Shown here: one piece after another, positions 27,880 to 36,898 of the stretch
Layout: each line of letters starts with the position of its first letter
Numbering within the stretch: the stretch's first letter is position 1
Assembly (NCBI GenBank): GCA_021776335.1
Contig: JAJFGB010000001.1
Location: 1-64,000, forward strand
Length of the DNA: 64,000 bases
DNA from: Hyphococcus sp.
Lineage (GTDB): Bacteria > Pseudomonadota > Alphaproteobacteria > Caulobacterales > Parvularculaceae
Direction: 5' to 3'
Notes under the pieces: model-generated
Told to the model about the DNA's origin: nothing
What the model saw: the letters and a program-made list of their open reading frames with translations, nothing else
The model's database searches: none
Position numbers and translations under genes: made by a program

Positions 27880-28252
27880 GGTAATCTCCCGAAGCGACTG
27901 TGCCAGTACTATTGCTGCGCCGCAAACGATTCGCGCGGCGATCATTTTACGATGACGCTAATGTGAGCGCCAAATGAAACAGGCAAATTTCCGGCGCAAG
28001 GCGTTGGAAATTCCATTCTTCAGCTATTCTTAAACTTTCCTCCGGGGAAATTACGTTTTCTTTCAAGATTTTAGGGCCGCATCGCCAATAGCGTGATCGG
28101 CGATGGGGATGCGCCATCCGCCGCCTTCACCCACCGGCTGGAGACAGTTTGAAACGCGTGAGGGCGGCGATCAACCAACGTCGCGAACCGACGGCGGTTC
28201 GTCCTGTGGCGGCCATCAACGGCCGAAAGCTGCAAAATCGAAGGATTAAATC
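27880..28252. other. Intergenic region with a 7-bp hairpin
   Basis: 373 bases between divergent genes. A perfect hairpin CGAACCG-ACGG-CGGTTCG lies at 28184-28201, about 50 bp upstream of the gene at 28253. It has no T run, so an operator or mRNA leader structure is more likely than a terminator. Otherwise I see nothing recognisable. Confidence 0.5.
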
Positions 28253-28849
28253 ATGACCAAATCGACCAGAATATTCGCCGTCATCGGCGCCGTAAGTCTA
28301 ATGATTTGTCTCAGCGCTGTAGTGGCGCCGGTCCATGCGGAACGGGATGTGGAACAAGTTACAGTTGAGCTCACCTATCTCGGGACCGATCTCAAGAAGC
28401 GCGAAAAAGAATACTCCAGGCGCATGAATTTCGCCATTCATGACATCGTCATTAAAGATTTTGAGGACATGCAGGATGATGCTTTCAAAGCATTGAAAAC
28501 GGCAAAAAAAGAATGGGGTGACGATCATATCAACACACAGATGGCTACGGCGACGGCGCAATTGGCAAAAGCAAATGCTATCTTGTTTTTTGGTGGTGGC
28601 ACTCGAACCGAAGCACTAGAGTTGGTCAAACAGGCCCAGATATTTGCGGCCCTGAATCAGGAATTTCCCGGCAGTTACTATATCAATATTCTGGCTGACC
28701 TTTCGATTGGGCGTCTGGCGCAATCTCATGGTGAGAATAAACTGGCGGTAGAATATTTCGACAAGGCGCTCGCGGCGATGAAGCAATCGCCAGGATTATC
28801 CAATGTTTTCTGGGTGCAGAGTGAGCGCGACTATCTTCTTGTTCCGTAA
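28253..28849 (+). CDS. Periplasmic tandem-paralogue protein, copy 1
   Basis: The protein has 198 residues with a signal peptide ending APVHA. The body is helical (VTVELTYLGTDLKKREKEYS, KEWGDDHINTQMATATAQLA) and the last third looks TPR-like (NKLAVEYFDKALAAMKQSPG). I do not recognise a named family. It is clearly paralogous to the next gene, sharing the pattern KEWGDDH.xTQMA.A.AxLA.AN and FPGSY.I.IL. The function is unknown. Confidence 0.75.
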   Translation: MTKSTRIFAVIGAVSLMICLSAVVAPVHAERDVEQVTVELTYLGTDLKKREKEYSRRMNFAIHDIVIKDFEDMQDDAFKALKTAKKEWGDDHINTQMATATAQLAKANAILFFGGGTRTEALELVKQAQIFAALNQEFPGSYYINILADLSIGRLAQSHGENKLAVEYFDKALAAMKQSPGLSNVFWVQSERDYLLVP

Positions 28850-28883
28850 GCGTCATGTATTCTCAAAACGAAAAGGATCAATT

Positions 28884-29483
28884 GTGGCCCGGCTAAAGTC
28901 GAAAACTGTAATGACTGTTGCGCGAACCAGCGCGTTCAGCCTGTTGATTGCCTTGGGGGCGTCGCAATCTGCTGCTATGGTGGAACAGGAAAAGAGCGAC
29001 GTTCCCCATGAATTAGCGTTTCTCAATGTCGATTTATCAAAACAGGGTGAGGAATTTTCCAGGCAGATGGACCTCGCTATTTGGGGTATCGTTACGAGGA
29101 AGGTTGAGGACGCGCCAAAGGAAGCGCGTGAGGCGTTGGACATCGCGCAAAAAGAATGGGGCGACGACCATCTTTACACGCAGATGGCGGCGGCAATACT
29201 GAAACTTGCTGAGGCTAATGAGAGTCAATTGCTCGGCGGCGCCCATCTTTCTAAAGCTTCACGAAAGATAGATGAGGCGCGCGCCTTTGTCCGCGCCAAT
29301 CGAGAATTTGCCGGCAGTTATCATATCGACATCCTGGCGAATATTTCGCAGGCGCGCGTCTATTTCAGTTTCGGCGTCAACGACCTGGCGAAAGATCATT
29401 ACCAGAAGGCGCTCTACGCAATGGAACAGGCGCCGGGGATGGCCGGTTACTCGGAAATTGAACTGGAAAAGGATCGGCTATGA
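28884..29483 (+). CDS. Periplasmic tandem-paralogue protein, copy 2 (GTG start)
   Basis: The GTG start at 28884 is chosen because AAGG lies 7 nt upstream and it gives a 199-residue protein with a signal peptide (SLLIALGASQSAAM) matching the length of copy 1. An upstream ATG at 28803 would run back into the previous gene. The shared pattern KEWGDDHLYTQMAAAILKLA and AGSYHIDILANISQAR shows tandem duplication. Sequence divergence is large, so the duplication is old. A third, truncated copy follows at 29513. Confidence 0.75.
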   Translation: MARLKSKTVMTVARTSAFSLLIALGASQSAAMVEQEKSDVPHELAFLNVDLSKQGEEFSRQMDLAIWGIVTRKVEDAPKEAREALDIAQKEWGDDHLYTQMAAAILKLAEANESQLLGGAHLSKASRKIDEARAFVRANREFAGSYHIDILANISQARVYFSFGVNDLAKDHYQKALYAMEQAPGMAGYSEIELEKDRL

Positions 29484-29512
29484 GCATTCAGCTGCATTAG
29501 GAAAATTTCGAC

Positions 29513-29620
29513 ATGAAAAAACCAAGTCAAAGATATGCGGCCTGTACCGCAGCGGTGGCAGAAGGACTGGGATTATCCAACGACTTCGGCGTGAGAATGG
29601 AACGCGATTTCTCGATGTAA
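29513..29620 (+). pseudogene. Truncated third copy of the tandem periplasmic family
   Basis: A 35-codon frame from ATG 29513 (AGGAAAA upstream) ends GLGLSNDFGVRMERDFSM. The 28253 protein ends PGLSNVFWVQSERDYLLVP, so this is the same C-terminal segment with nearly everything before it missing. It lies right after copy 2 on the same strand. It could be translated as a very short peptide, but a deletion remnant is the simpler reading. Confidence 0.55.
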
Positions 29621-29660
29621 GCGTTGAATGTCGCAGTTTCCGATCAGTAAGGAGGTACGC

Positions 29661-31163
29661 GTGATCGCAGCACTTAGAGTAATTTTCTCGCCTTTTGTTT
29701 TAGTTTTCTTGACTGCAACCCTAACCGTTGGCGCTAGCGCCCAGATGCAGTCAAAATCACCGGCGCTGATTGAGGCTGAACAAGTTGCGCGTACCGGCGA
29801 TACCGTTCGCGCGGTGAAAATATTGACGGATGCGGGAGAGGTGGGCGACTTCGAAGCACAGGTCGTTCTTGGAATGACCTATACTGGCCACGGGGCGCCG
29901 CTGGCGCCCGCAGATATTGGGGAAGCGTATTTCTGGATGCAAAAAGCTGCTGCGCAAAAACCGAAAGCGGCGGCGATAAATCTCGATCAGCATTTGTTGG
30001 CCGTTGGCGGTGCATTGCGCGAGGGGAAAATAGCGCCCTCGGTTGCGGATAACCACTATGCTGAGGCGCTGAAATGGTTTGAGCTGGCCCTATCGCCTAA
30101 CAGGCAGGCAGCGCTGGTTGCCATCGGGGAGCTTTATGAAAAGGGCGGGCATGGCATCACGCGGGATTTTGGCGCCGCAGATGAGTATTTTGAACGCGCC
30201 TACAAAGTAGCGCCAAATTCGGAATTTGCCTTTCAGGTGGGTTCTCTGCGCGCCCAATTTGATAGTGCCGGGCGCAACGACGAAGTTGCGGCGCTATGGC
30301 TTGAAAGAGCCGCCGATGATTATGTCGATGCCGAGCTCTGGCTCGCAAAATATTATGTACGCCTGAGAAAATTGCGCGTTGCGACTTATTGGATTGACCG
30401 GTTTCATCTTCGACAGAATGTCAGTGATGAGCATTCTCAGACCTTCGATGAATTACTGAAGAAATATTATCAAGCGATGCTGCCACCGGCGCCATCCGGT
30501 TGGTTGTTGGGGGCGAAGATATTTCACGAGACGAGTGCCGAGCCCGCAGCGCCGAGCGCCGGTTCAGTTAACGAATTCCGATATAAGATAAAATTTGGCG
30601 GTGTCTATCTTCGGCCCGATCCGGAAGCGCCGGACACGGGAGTCCAGAGAGTAGATCTGATGGTGTTTTTGAACCACCCGGATCGAGCCGCGAAAGCAAA
30701 AGAATACCTAGGCCATGTGCGCGATGAATTAGATGCGCGAGAAAAAAACAAGAAGTCTATGCGGATAAAAGAGCTCTCTGAAACACCAGAGTGGCAAATT
30801 CTCACTGGAACAAATTCGAAGAACAATAGCGGCAAACGAGCTGCAAACGAGCTGGATTTTATCTATCATCATGAGAGCCTTTCCGCATCGCTCCGAATAG
30901 GTGGATACGATGCCTATGTTGATAGACAGGGCGCGCCGGAGGCAACTCCGTCTTCTGGGGCGAGCTACCTCATGCAAATACCGATTAATACGCACATTGT
31001 TGTCAGTGCCAGTACGCCGGAATTCGCTGGTGAAGGATATGACCAGGGTGCTTTGCGTTTAATGGAAATTCTTGGAGGTGCGAATTTTCAACAAATCATC
31101 GAAATCTCTGACGGCCATGGGCATTACAAAAAAGACGCCAACGGAAAGATCTATAAGCCATGA
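29661..31163 (+). CDS. Secreted Sel1/TPR-like protein with C-terminal beta domain
   Basis: The GTG at 29661 follows a near-consensus AAGGAGGT 4 nt upstream, which makes it much better than the ATG at 29628. The 500-residue product has a signal peptide ending GASAQ. Residues 25-270 have Sel1-like helical repeats (AYFWMQKAAAQKPKAAAINL, ALVAIGELYEKGGHGITRDF). The last 200 residues are beta-rich (FGGVYLRPDPEAPDTGVQRV) and unrecognised. Sel1 proteins usually act as scaffolds. It is in line with the tandem periplasmic genes upstream and may be part of their operon. Confidence 0.75.
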   Translation: MIAALRVIFSPFVLVFLTATLTVGASAQMQSKSPALIEAEQVARTGDTVRAVKILTDAGEVGDFEAQVVLGMTYTGHGAPLAPADIGEAYFWMQKAAAQKPKAAAINLDQHLLAVGGALREGKIAPSVADNHYAEALKWFELALSPNRQAALVAIGELYEKGGHGITRDFGAADEYFERAYKVAPNSEFAFQVGSLRAQFDSAGRNDEVAALWLERAADDYVDAELWLAKYYVRLRKLRVATYWIDRFHLRQNVSDEHSQTFDELLKKYYQAMLPPAPSGWLLGAKIFHETSAEPAAPSAGSVNEFRYKIKFGGVYLRPDPEAPDTGVQRVDLMVFLNHPDRAAKAKEYLGHVRDELDAREKNKKSMRIKELSETPEWQILTGTNSKNNSGKRAANELDFIYHHESLSASLRIGGYDAYVDRQGAPEATPSSGASYLMQIPINTHIVVSASTPEFAGEGYDQGALRLMEILGGANFQQIIEISDGHGHYKKDANGKIYKP

Positions 31164-31176
31164 AAGGGAGAATTAT

Positions 31177-31254
31177 CATGCAACAAAGGCCGTCGATCTC
31201 TCCAGCGATGAAAAAAGTAAGGCATTCTATCGTGACACGCTTGCTGCGGCCTAG
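31177..31254 (+). pseudogene. Possible gene-tail remnant
   Basis: A frame ending with TAG at 31252 reads HATKAVDLSSDEKSKAFYRD followed by TLAAA. The composition (acidic/helical, ending DTLAAA) looks like the C-terminus of a real protein, and it has no start of its own. The family is not identified. It is listed because three other clear remnants lie within 12 kb; chance coding appearance cannot be excluded. Confidence 0.25.
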
Positions 31255-31302
31255 GCGGCGAATGAACGGGTGCGATATTGACGGCTATGGGAAACTGCCA
31301 AG

Positions 31303-31926
31303 ATGAAAACACACATTATAGAGCGCGGTAAATGCACGGAGCACAGTGCCAGAGCACTCATGTTTCTGCTCGGCTTTTTTCTATCACCGCAGAGCCTTGC
31401 GACGGACATCCATCCAGAATGGTCAAATGATCATATTGCGGCGCTTTTTCCGGCGCCGATGGATGGGTGGTCAGTGGGCGAGCTGACGTTGGAGGAGAGC
31501 GATACCGTTACGTCAGGCTTTGAAAGTTTTGTAACCGGTGTATCGGGCGTGCAAATGGGCGTCAGTACTCGGGTGCTGGCGACCCGGAGCTATGCAATGC
31601 AGGAACGAACAATTATCATTATTGTGGATAGCTCGGATATTGAAATGGCGGCCACTATAGACGCAATCACTGCTGCACACAGCGCCGATGATGCATCGCA
31701 ACCAGCGCCCGAAGAGGTTGGCGTGAAACCAATCAGCCGCCAGGGGTATTTTGGTTTTTCCGCACAAGAGGGCGACAGAGCCGGGTTGATGTTCAAAGTC
31801 GGCTCCGCCGGGATTGTTGCGATGGAATGCGACTATAATGGCTGTGCTGAGGATTTGGCCGTCATGACGGAGCGTCTCGACCTGGTTGAGTTTGCAGGGT
31901 TTGCGGATTTCGATCACCGGCGATAG
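31303..31926 (+). CDS. Secreted protein of unknown function
   Basis: The protein has 207 residues with a rather long n-region and a hydrophobic stretch (ALMFLLGFFLSPQSLA) acting as signal peptide. The mature part begins HPEWSNDHIAALFPAPMDGW and has a beta-rich region with TRSYAMQERTIIIIVDSSDI. No family is recognised. Its last codons and stop (31924-31926) overlap in another frame the remnant of a paralogue of the 25076 gene, so the 3' end may have been re-made by a deletion. Confidence 0.65.
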   Translation: MKTHIIERGKCTEHSARALMFLLGFFLSPQSLATDIHPEWSNDHIAALFPAPMDGWSVGELTLEESDTVTSGFESFVTGVSGVQMGVSTRVLATRSYAMQERTIIIIVDSSDIEMAATIDAITAAHSADDASQPAPEEVGVKPISRQGYFGFSAQEGDRAGLMFKVGSAGIVAMECDYNGCAEDLAVMTERLDLVEFAGFADFDHRR

Positions 31927-31993
31927 CCAGCGCCTGACTGTCTCGTTGCCGGGCCCGGGTTTCCAAACAATGGCCGAATTGCAGCGCGGCTAA
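31901..31993 (+). pseudogene. C-terminal remnant of a paralogue of the 25076 gene
   Basis: In the frame ending with TAA at 31991 the sequence reads GDSQRLTVSLPGPGFQTMAE and then LQRG. The intact protein at 25076-25837 ends GDRLTISLPGPDFQAMAELH and then RGTG. The match covers over 20 residues with conservative changes, far too good for chance. The rest of the gene is absent; its N-terminal side is replaced by the gene at 31303. Confidence 0.75.
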
Positions 31994-32075
31994 GCGCAAC
32001 AGATATTTCTGGCGCTTTACCTTCAATGGCTGACCATGCTTTAGGGTGGTGGGTCGCTGAAGGAAGCTGTATCTC

Positions 32076-32561
32076 ATGACACCAACGCCGGAGATAAACT
32101 GGCCAGAAAAATACCGCCCGGAAAACTGCGCTGTTCATGTTGCAAATGAGCTGGCGATGGATGTTGCGCCCGAGGCGGTTTGGAATTGCCTTATCCAGGC
32201 GTCCCGGTGGCCGGAATGGTATATCAATGCTGCTAATGTCGTTGTCCGGGATGCACCCGATGGGAAGCTAAGTGATGGCGCAGATTTTCGCTGGAAAACA
32301 TTCGGCGTCACGATCGAAACCAAAGTCAAAGAATTTTTGCCCCGTGAGCGCATCGCCTGGAGTGCAAAGGCGTTTGGCCTTGATGTTTATCACGCCTGGT
32401 TGATCATCCCGACGCCAAACGGCTGCACCGTCATTACTGAAGAAACGCAGCATGGCTTTCTGGCGCGTCTCGGCCAGTTTTTTATGCCCGGCCGCATGCA
32501 TAAGTTTCACCAGATATGGCTGGAAAGTCTGTTTGATCGCGCCAAAGAGGCTGGTCGCTGA
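32076..32561 (+). CDS. SRPBCC-family (START-like) protein
   Basis: The protein has 161 residues with no signal peptide. It follows the helix-grip pattern: MDVAPEAVWNCLIQASRWPE at the N-terminus, DFRWKTFGVTIETKVKEFLP and ERIAWSAK in the middle, and a long C-terminal helix (MHKFHQIWLESLFDRAKEA). Such proteins bind hydrophobic ligands. The specific role is unknown. It precedes the VOC/WYL pair on the same strand but is separated from them by a hairpin and 120 bp. Confidence 0.85.
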   Translation: MTPTPEINWPEKYRPENCAVHVANELAMDVAPEAVWNCLIQASRWPEWYINAANVVVRDAPDGKLSDGADFRWKTFGVTIETKVKEFLPRERIAWSAKAFGLDVYHAWLIIPTPNGCTVITEETQHGFLARLGQFFMPGRMHKFHQIWLESLFDRAKEAGR

Positions 32562-32610
32562 GGCAGCGGCAGGACTTAGCAATCTCAATTAATCGATATT
32601 TTTCCAAACA

Positions 32611-32634
32611 CTCCTGACAGAATGCTGTCAGGAG
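32611..32634. promoter_or_regulatory. Perfect 10-bp inverted repeat upstream of VOC-WYL operon
   Basis: CTCCTGACAG-AATG-CTGTCAGGAG is a perfect 10-bp stem with a 4-base loop, 48 bp before the VOC start. Neither strand has a T run after it, so it is unlikely to be a Rho-independent terminator. Its position makes it a candidate operator for the WYL regulator encoded by the second gene. It could also be a terminator-like end for the SRPBCC gene. Confidence 0.55.
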
Positions 32635-32681
32635 GGGTATGTCATAGAGGTCTTGGTCTTACATTTATTGAGGAGCAAGCA

Positions 32682-33050
32682 ATGACTGATCAATACCCCA
32701 ACCGCCTTGTCTGGGCGGAAATTCCCGTGACCGATTTGAACCGCGCCAAGAAATTTTATCAAACTGTCCTGCAAGAGCCCCTGACAGATATGGATATGGG
32801 GCCAGACCCCATGGCGATGCTGCCTAATGCCGGCGGCGGGGCGGCAGGCCATCTCTATCCCGGCAAGCCCGCAGCAAAAGGCGAGGGGATCACCGCTCAT
32901 CTGGCAACAACCAGCGCACTTAAAGACGCGATGGCCCGCGTCAAAGAGGGCGGCGGCGAGGTCGTCTCTGAGGTGATTACAATTCCGGCGGGATCATTCT
33001 TTTACGCCATCGACACCGAAGGAAATTCCCTCGGTATTTTTAAGGTCTAA
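32682..33050 (+). CDS. VOC-family protein (glyoxalase/bleomycin-resistance fold)
   Basis: The ATG at 32682 has GAGGAG about 6 nt upstream and is preferred over one at 32622 inside the hairpin region. The protein has 122 residues: WAEIPVTDLNRAKKFYQTVL at the start, then GITAHLATTSALKDAMARVK and FFYAIDTEGNSLGIFKV at the end, the two modules of a VOC protein. The substrate is unknown. It ends 3 bp before the WYL regulator gene, so they form one operon. Confidence 0.88.
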   Translation: MTDQYPNRLVWAEIPVTDLNRAKKFYQTVLQEPLTDMDMGPDPMAMLPNAGGGAAGHLYPGKPAAKGEGITAHLATTSALKDAMARVKEGGGEVVSEVITIPAGSFFYAIDTEGNSLGIFKV

Positions 33051-33053
33051 CCT

Positions 33054-33749
33054 ATGCGCCGAGCCGACCGCCTGTTTCAAATTGTTCAATATCTAAGAGG
33101 CGGTCGGCTTGTCACAGCCGCCATGCTGGCGGAGCGTCTGGAAGTTTCTGAGCGGACAATTTATCGTGACATCGTTGACCTTCAATCCACGGGAACGCCG
33201 ATCGATGGCGAAGCCGGCGTTGGGTATGTTCTGCGCAGCGGCTTCGATTTGCCACCGCTGATGTTTACCCGTGATGAAATTGTCGCGCTTGTGGCTGGCG
33301 CCCGCATGGTCAAAGCCTGGGGCGGCGTCACCATGGCGCGCGCTGCGGTGGAAGCGCTGGTAAAGATCGAGGCCGTGTTGCCCGAAGGCGAACGTGCGCG
33401 TGTCGCGGATACAAAAGTCTTTGCACCGCCTATGGATATGCCGGAACGCTTAAGAAAACTGATTGATGTTACCGAAGGCGCCATCGATGCGCGCGAAGTC
33501 TTGTCATTTGCCTATAAGGACGAAAAAAGCGCTGCAACCACCCGAGATGTGCATCCCCTGGGCCTGTGGTTTTGGGGCAAAGTGTGGACGCTGATCGCCT
33601 GGTGTGAATTACGCGATGATTTCCGCATGTTCCGCCTCGACCGAATGGAAGAACTTACTCTTGCTGGTCGACGCTATAAGCCGGCGCCCGAGCGCTCCCT
33701 GGCGGAATGCTTACGCCAGTATGAAGCGCGCCATGGGGAGCAGCATTAG
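33054..33749 (+). CDS. YafY-type HTH/WYL transcriptional regulator
   Basis: The protein has 231 residues. The N-terminal winged helix (HTH_11) reads MRRADRLFQIVQYLRGGRLV, then AERLEVSERTIYRDIVDLQ. The C-terminal WYL domain includes VLSFAYKDEKSAATTRDVHP, LGLWFWGKVWTLIAWCELRD and FRMFRLDRM, the typical ligand-sensing face. It is 3 bp downstream of a VOC gene, a common pairing. The palindrome at 32611 is a plausible binding site. Confidence 0.93.
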   Translation: MRRADRLFQIVQYLRGGRLVTAAMLAERLEVSERTIYRDIVDLQSTGTPIDGEAGVGYVLRSGFDLPPLMFTRDEIVALVAGARMVKAWGGVTMARAAVEALVKIEAVLPEGERARVADTKVFAPPMDMPERLRKLIDVTEGAIDAREVLSFAYKDEKSAATTRDVHPLGLWFWGKVWTLIAWCELRDDFRMFRLDRMEELTLAGRRYKPAPERSLAECLRQYEARHGEQH

Positions 33750-33902
33750 GTCGAGCTGTCTTTGTTGTGTTCGATTGCGCTGAAAATGGGACGATTGGCG
33801 GTTTTTGCGCCATGAGCGGTGTTGTATTCTGGCTGAATAGCGCCAGAAATTGGCGGATGGTTTGCATCCGATTGTCCCACACACCTTACCGAGCTGCGCT
33901 GA

Positions 33903-34793
33903 ATGACTGAGCGACCAAAATCGGGTGTGGGCGCATTGTTGTCCGGCATCGACGGCCCGTCGGCGCGAAATGGCGATGATGCTGGTGACGCGCGATGGCG
34001 GTCAATTTTCTGGCTTTATGCCGCGATCATCCCGGGGACGCTTTATGCGTTCGATGCAATCAAGATCACACTATATCATGTGGCGCGCGCGCCCAATGTG
34101 AACCTCATCACGCAATTGGCGGTTTTGCTGTTGTTCTATGGTCTGTGGGTTTTGGCGCCCCGGCTTTCCTGGCTCGCGGCCGCGCGGCTAACCACCGTGG
34201 AGAACATAAAATGGGAAAAAATTATATTGCGCCTAGCCGGGCTGGGCCTGTTGCTGTCGGCGGCGCATTTGTTTTTGCTGACGATATTGCTCCTCGCTAT
34301 GCATGCGCAGGCGGCGTGGGCCTGGGAGCCCATTCATATACTTCACGCATTTGGTGAAACCTGGCTCGGTTATGCGGGATTGTGGCTGATCGCCTATGGG
34401 ATTGCATCAGCCGCCGTTTTGTTCGTCTTGAATGGCAGGCGACCGCGCGCGGCGCTGCTCACCCGATACGAAGTGCGCGAAAACGGCAAAATGCTGTCGA
34501 TCCCTATTGATGATATCTATTGGGTGAAGGCGTCCGGAAACTATGCGGAGCTGCATACGACGCGCGGGGTCACGCTGGTGCGTAAAACCCTGTCGCAGAT
34601 TGACAGGGAGTTTGGTTCCGGCGGGTTTTTCAGATCGCATCGCGGCGCCATCGTTAATGGCCGCCATGTGCTCGCGATCAAACCAGAGAGCGATGGCAGC
34701 GGATTTATTGTCCAGCTTGCCAATGACGAAGCCGCGCCGCTCAGTCGGCGCAAACTGTCCGCACTGCGGGAAATGCTTAAATCCCTGGCCTAG
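33903..34793 (+). CDS. Membrane LytTR-domain regulator
   Basis: The protein has 296 residues. About four membrane helices lie between residues 38 and 180 (for example LITQLAVLLLFYGLWVLAPR and LGLLLSAAHLFLLTILLLAM). A LytTR DNA-binding domain follows (DDIYWVKASGNYAELHTTRG, GGFFRSHRGAIVNGRHVLAI). This is the one-component membrane type without a receiver domain, so it probably senses a membrane or envelope signal. The target is unknown. Confidence 0.9.
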   Translation: MTERPKSGVGALLSGIDGPSARNGDDAGDARWRSIFWLYAAIIPGTLYAFDAIKITLYHVARAPNVNLITQLAVLLLFYGLWVLAPRLSWLAAARLTTVENIKWEKIILRLAGLGLLLSAAHLFLLTILLLAMHAQAAWAWEPIHILHAFGETWLGYAGLWLIAYGIASAAVLFVLNGRRPRAALLTRYEVRENGKMLSIPIDDIYWVKASGNYAELHTTRGVTLVRKTLSQIDREFGSGGFFRSHRGAIVNGRHVLAIKPESDGSGFIVQLANDEAAPLSRRKLSALREMLKSLA

Positions 34794-35028
34794 ATTTGGA
34801 TATCAACCATGCAGCGCGATAGGCGCGTCATCCGTTTGACCGCATTTCAAAACCATTGATCTCGCAATTAGCGCCGTTCGCCCCCCACCTTTTAGGGGGC
34901 ATGGACCACCGCCATCACCATTTATCGACCGATGGTCACATTGTCATTGCGCAATCCGCCGTGTGCAGGAAAGTCGCGAAGACGGCGCAGCGATTTTTCG
35001 GCTGCTTTCAAACAAGGATCGCTCCCTG

Positions 35029-35838
35029 ATGACGAAACGCACATACCGGCGGCTGTTTTTCAATTTCATGCCTGCATTTGCGTTGGCTCTTGGGGCCAGT
35101 GGCGCCGACCTCGCGACGGAGGCCAGCGCTCAGCCAGCGTCAGCGTCGTCGGATGCTATTGAAACAATCCTGCCCGGCGATGAACGGCTAAGAACGCCTG
35201 AGTTCGAGCCTTACGAAGTTGAATATGGCAGCGCCTTCGGTCGTTTCTACAACCAGGTGCGCAAATTTAGGGGTGAGGGCGGTGACAAAATCAGCGTTCT
35301 CAACATTATCGAGATGCCGAACGGCGTCATTGTCGATCATCGTACGATTGACGCCAAAACATTGCGCATTGAAACGTTCAACAGTCCGTATTTCGCCTGG
35401 GGCCCCGAATTTGTTTTCATGCGGGCGACGGAAAAAAAATATGATCTTGTTCGCGTGCCGATCAGTGGCGGTGAGCCGATCTATGCAACGGGCGATCTTG
35501 ATCATAATGGCTATTTCGACAGTCTTGGATTTTCGCCCACTTTTGCGGCTCTGCCGCAACTAGACACTGGCGCAAAATTTCAACTGCCAAAAGATCAGCC
35601 GCGCAAGGGCGGCACAGTCGACGTGGTGCTGTCGTCCTTTGAAGTCATTGGCGTTGAGCGTCTGGAGCTAGCCTCCGGTGTCAGTTGTGATTGCACCGTG
35701 ATCCAGGAAACCTCACAGGGCGGGGCAATCCATAAATACTGGATTAGCGACCAGGCGCCGTTTTTAATTCAGCGTCACCGTGACGTTGGCGGAAAGCGAG
35801 ATTTTGTATCGGCCGTGATCAGCTTCACCCCATTATAG
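35029..35838 (+). CDS. Secreted protein of unknown function
   Basis: The ATG at 35029 (AAGGA about 10 nt upstream) gives 269 residues with a signal peptide of the form RLFFNFMPAFALALGASGAD. A longer frame opens at 34963, but its extra residues do not look like a signal. The body is beta-rich (GSAFGRFYNQVRKFRGEGGD, ERLELASGVSCDCTVIQETS), with one CDC motif near residue 222. I do not recognise the family. An envelope protein of unknown role. Confidence 0.65.
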   Translation: MTKRTYRRLFFNFMPAFALALGASGADLATEASAQPASASSDAIETILPGDERLRTPEFEPYEVEYGSAFGRFYNQVRKFRGEGGDKISVLNIIEMPNGVIVDHRTIDAKTLRIETFNSPYFAWGPEFVFMRATEKKYDLVRVPISGGEPIYATGDLDHNGYFDSLGFSPTFAALPQLDTGAKFQLPKDQPRKGGTVDVVLSSFEVIGVERLELASGVSCDCTVIQETSQGGAIHKYWISDQAPFLIQRHRDVGGKRDFVSAVISFTPL

Positions 35839-35917
35839 AGGCCGCGTCTAAAGCCCCAAAATATTCTGCTCTGCATCGCAAGCCGCGCCAGATCGGCCAA
35901 CAAACAGGAATACAGCC

Positions 35918-36859
35918 ATGAGAGATAAAATTCAACGGCGCCATCCTTCGGCAATATTGCGCCGTTTCGTGTGTGGTCTCATTGCCATCTTGTTTTCTCT
36001 ATCGGCGCCTACGCTGGCGCAGGGTGATGCGTCTGCAGAAACCAAAGTGGTGAGCGCGCCGACGGCGCCAGCCGCTTCTGTTGCAGAAAGGTCAATGCTG
36101 CCATCCAGTCTTGTTTATTATTTACATGCGCAAAACTACCTTCAACCCGACTGGAAACAGGGCGGCATCGCAGCGCCGCTTTTGCCTTTTGCACGCATAG
36201 AAGGCTTGGATGAGCACGAGCGTTTCTATCTGGCCCAACTCAACTTTATGGCGTTTAAAGGTGATAAGGCCTACGAGCTGTTTGCTGAATTTACTGATCG
36301 GGATGATTGGTATGGCTGGATGGCGCGCATGCGTCACGCGATTATGGATGCGCGTTTTTTTGAAAATTTCGAAAGGCTGGAGCAAGGCGTAAAAAACGAG
36401 CGCAGGAGCTTCCGGTTTAAGCCGGAATTTTCAGATATGCCCGGCTTTGGCGAGCGTTCTTTGTGCGCCCATTGGGCTGAAACAGGCGAACATGATCGCG
36501 CCGTTAAATTAGCACTTGAGACAATGGCGCAGACGCCAAAGGACGCGCCCTATGGAACGCTCAGCGTTGTGGAGGCGTGCTACCCTTCATTCAAACAAAC
36601 CGACCGCGAAGCAGAGGCATTTGCGTTGGCGCAAGCCATTGTCGACGATCTCACAGCAGCGCTGGAACTGAGAAAGCCGGATCAACACCCCGCCTATGAT
36701 GCAACGCTCTATGACAATGTCATCGATGACTGGTGGTATCACCGCTCCGTGCAGGCGCCCTACAACTATCAAAACCACAATTACGAACAAATGATCGACC
36801 GGGTTGAGAACTTCCTCGCTTGTCAGCGGGACAAAGTTTCCGATGCCTGTCCAGCCTGA
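35918..36859 (+). CDS. Secreted helical protein of unknown function
   Basis: The protein has 313 residues with a signal peptide ending APTLAQ. The mature part is helical with aromatic-rich stretches (LVYYLHAQNYLQPDW, VIDDWWYHRSVQAPYNYQNH) and a TPR-like section (GEHDRAVKLALETMAQTPKD). No family is recognised. It is on the same strand as the genes at 35029 and 36899, with gaps of 79 and 39 bp, so all three may be co-transcribed. Confidence 0.65.
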   Translation: MRDKIQRRHPSAILRRFVCGLIAILFSLSAPTLAQGDASAETKVVSAPTAPAASVAERSMLPSSLVYYLHAQNYLQPDWKQGGIAAPLLPFARIEGLDEHERFYLAQLNFMAFKGDKAYELFAEFTDRDDWYGWMARMRHAIMDARFFENFERLEQGVKNERRSFRFKPEFSDMPGFGERSLCAHWAETGEHDRAVKLALETMAQTPKDAPYGTLSVVEACYPSFKQTDREAEAFALAQAIVDDLTAALELRKPDQHPAYDATLYDNVIDDWWYHRSVQAPYNYQNHNYEQMIDRVENFLACQRDKVSDACPA

Positions 36860-36898
36860 GAAGCAGCAATATCCGGAAGGTGGCGCGCGCAGGCGTCG

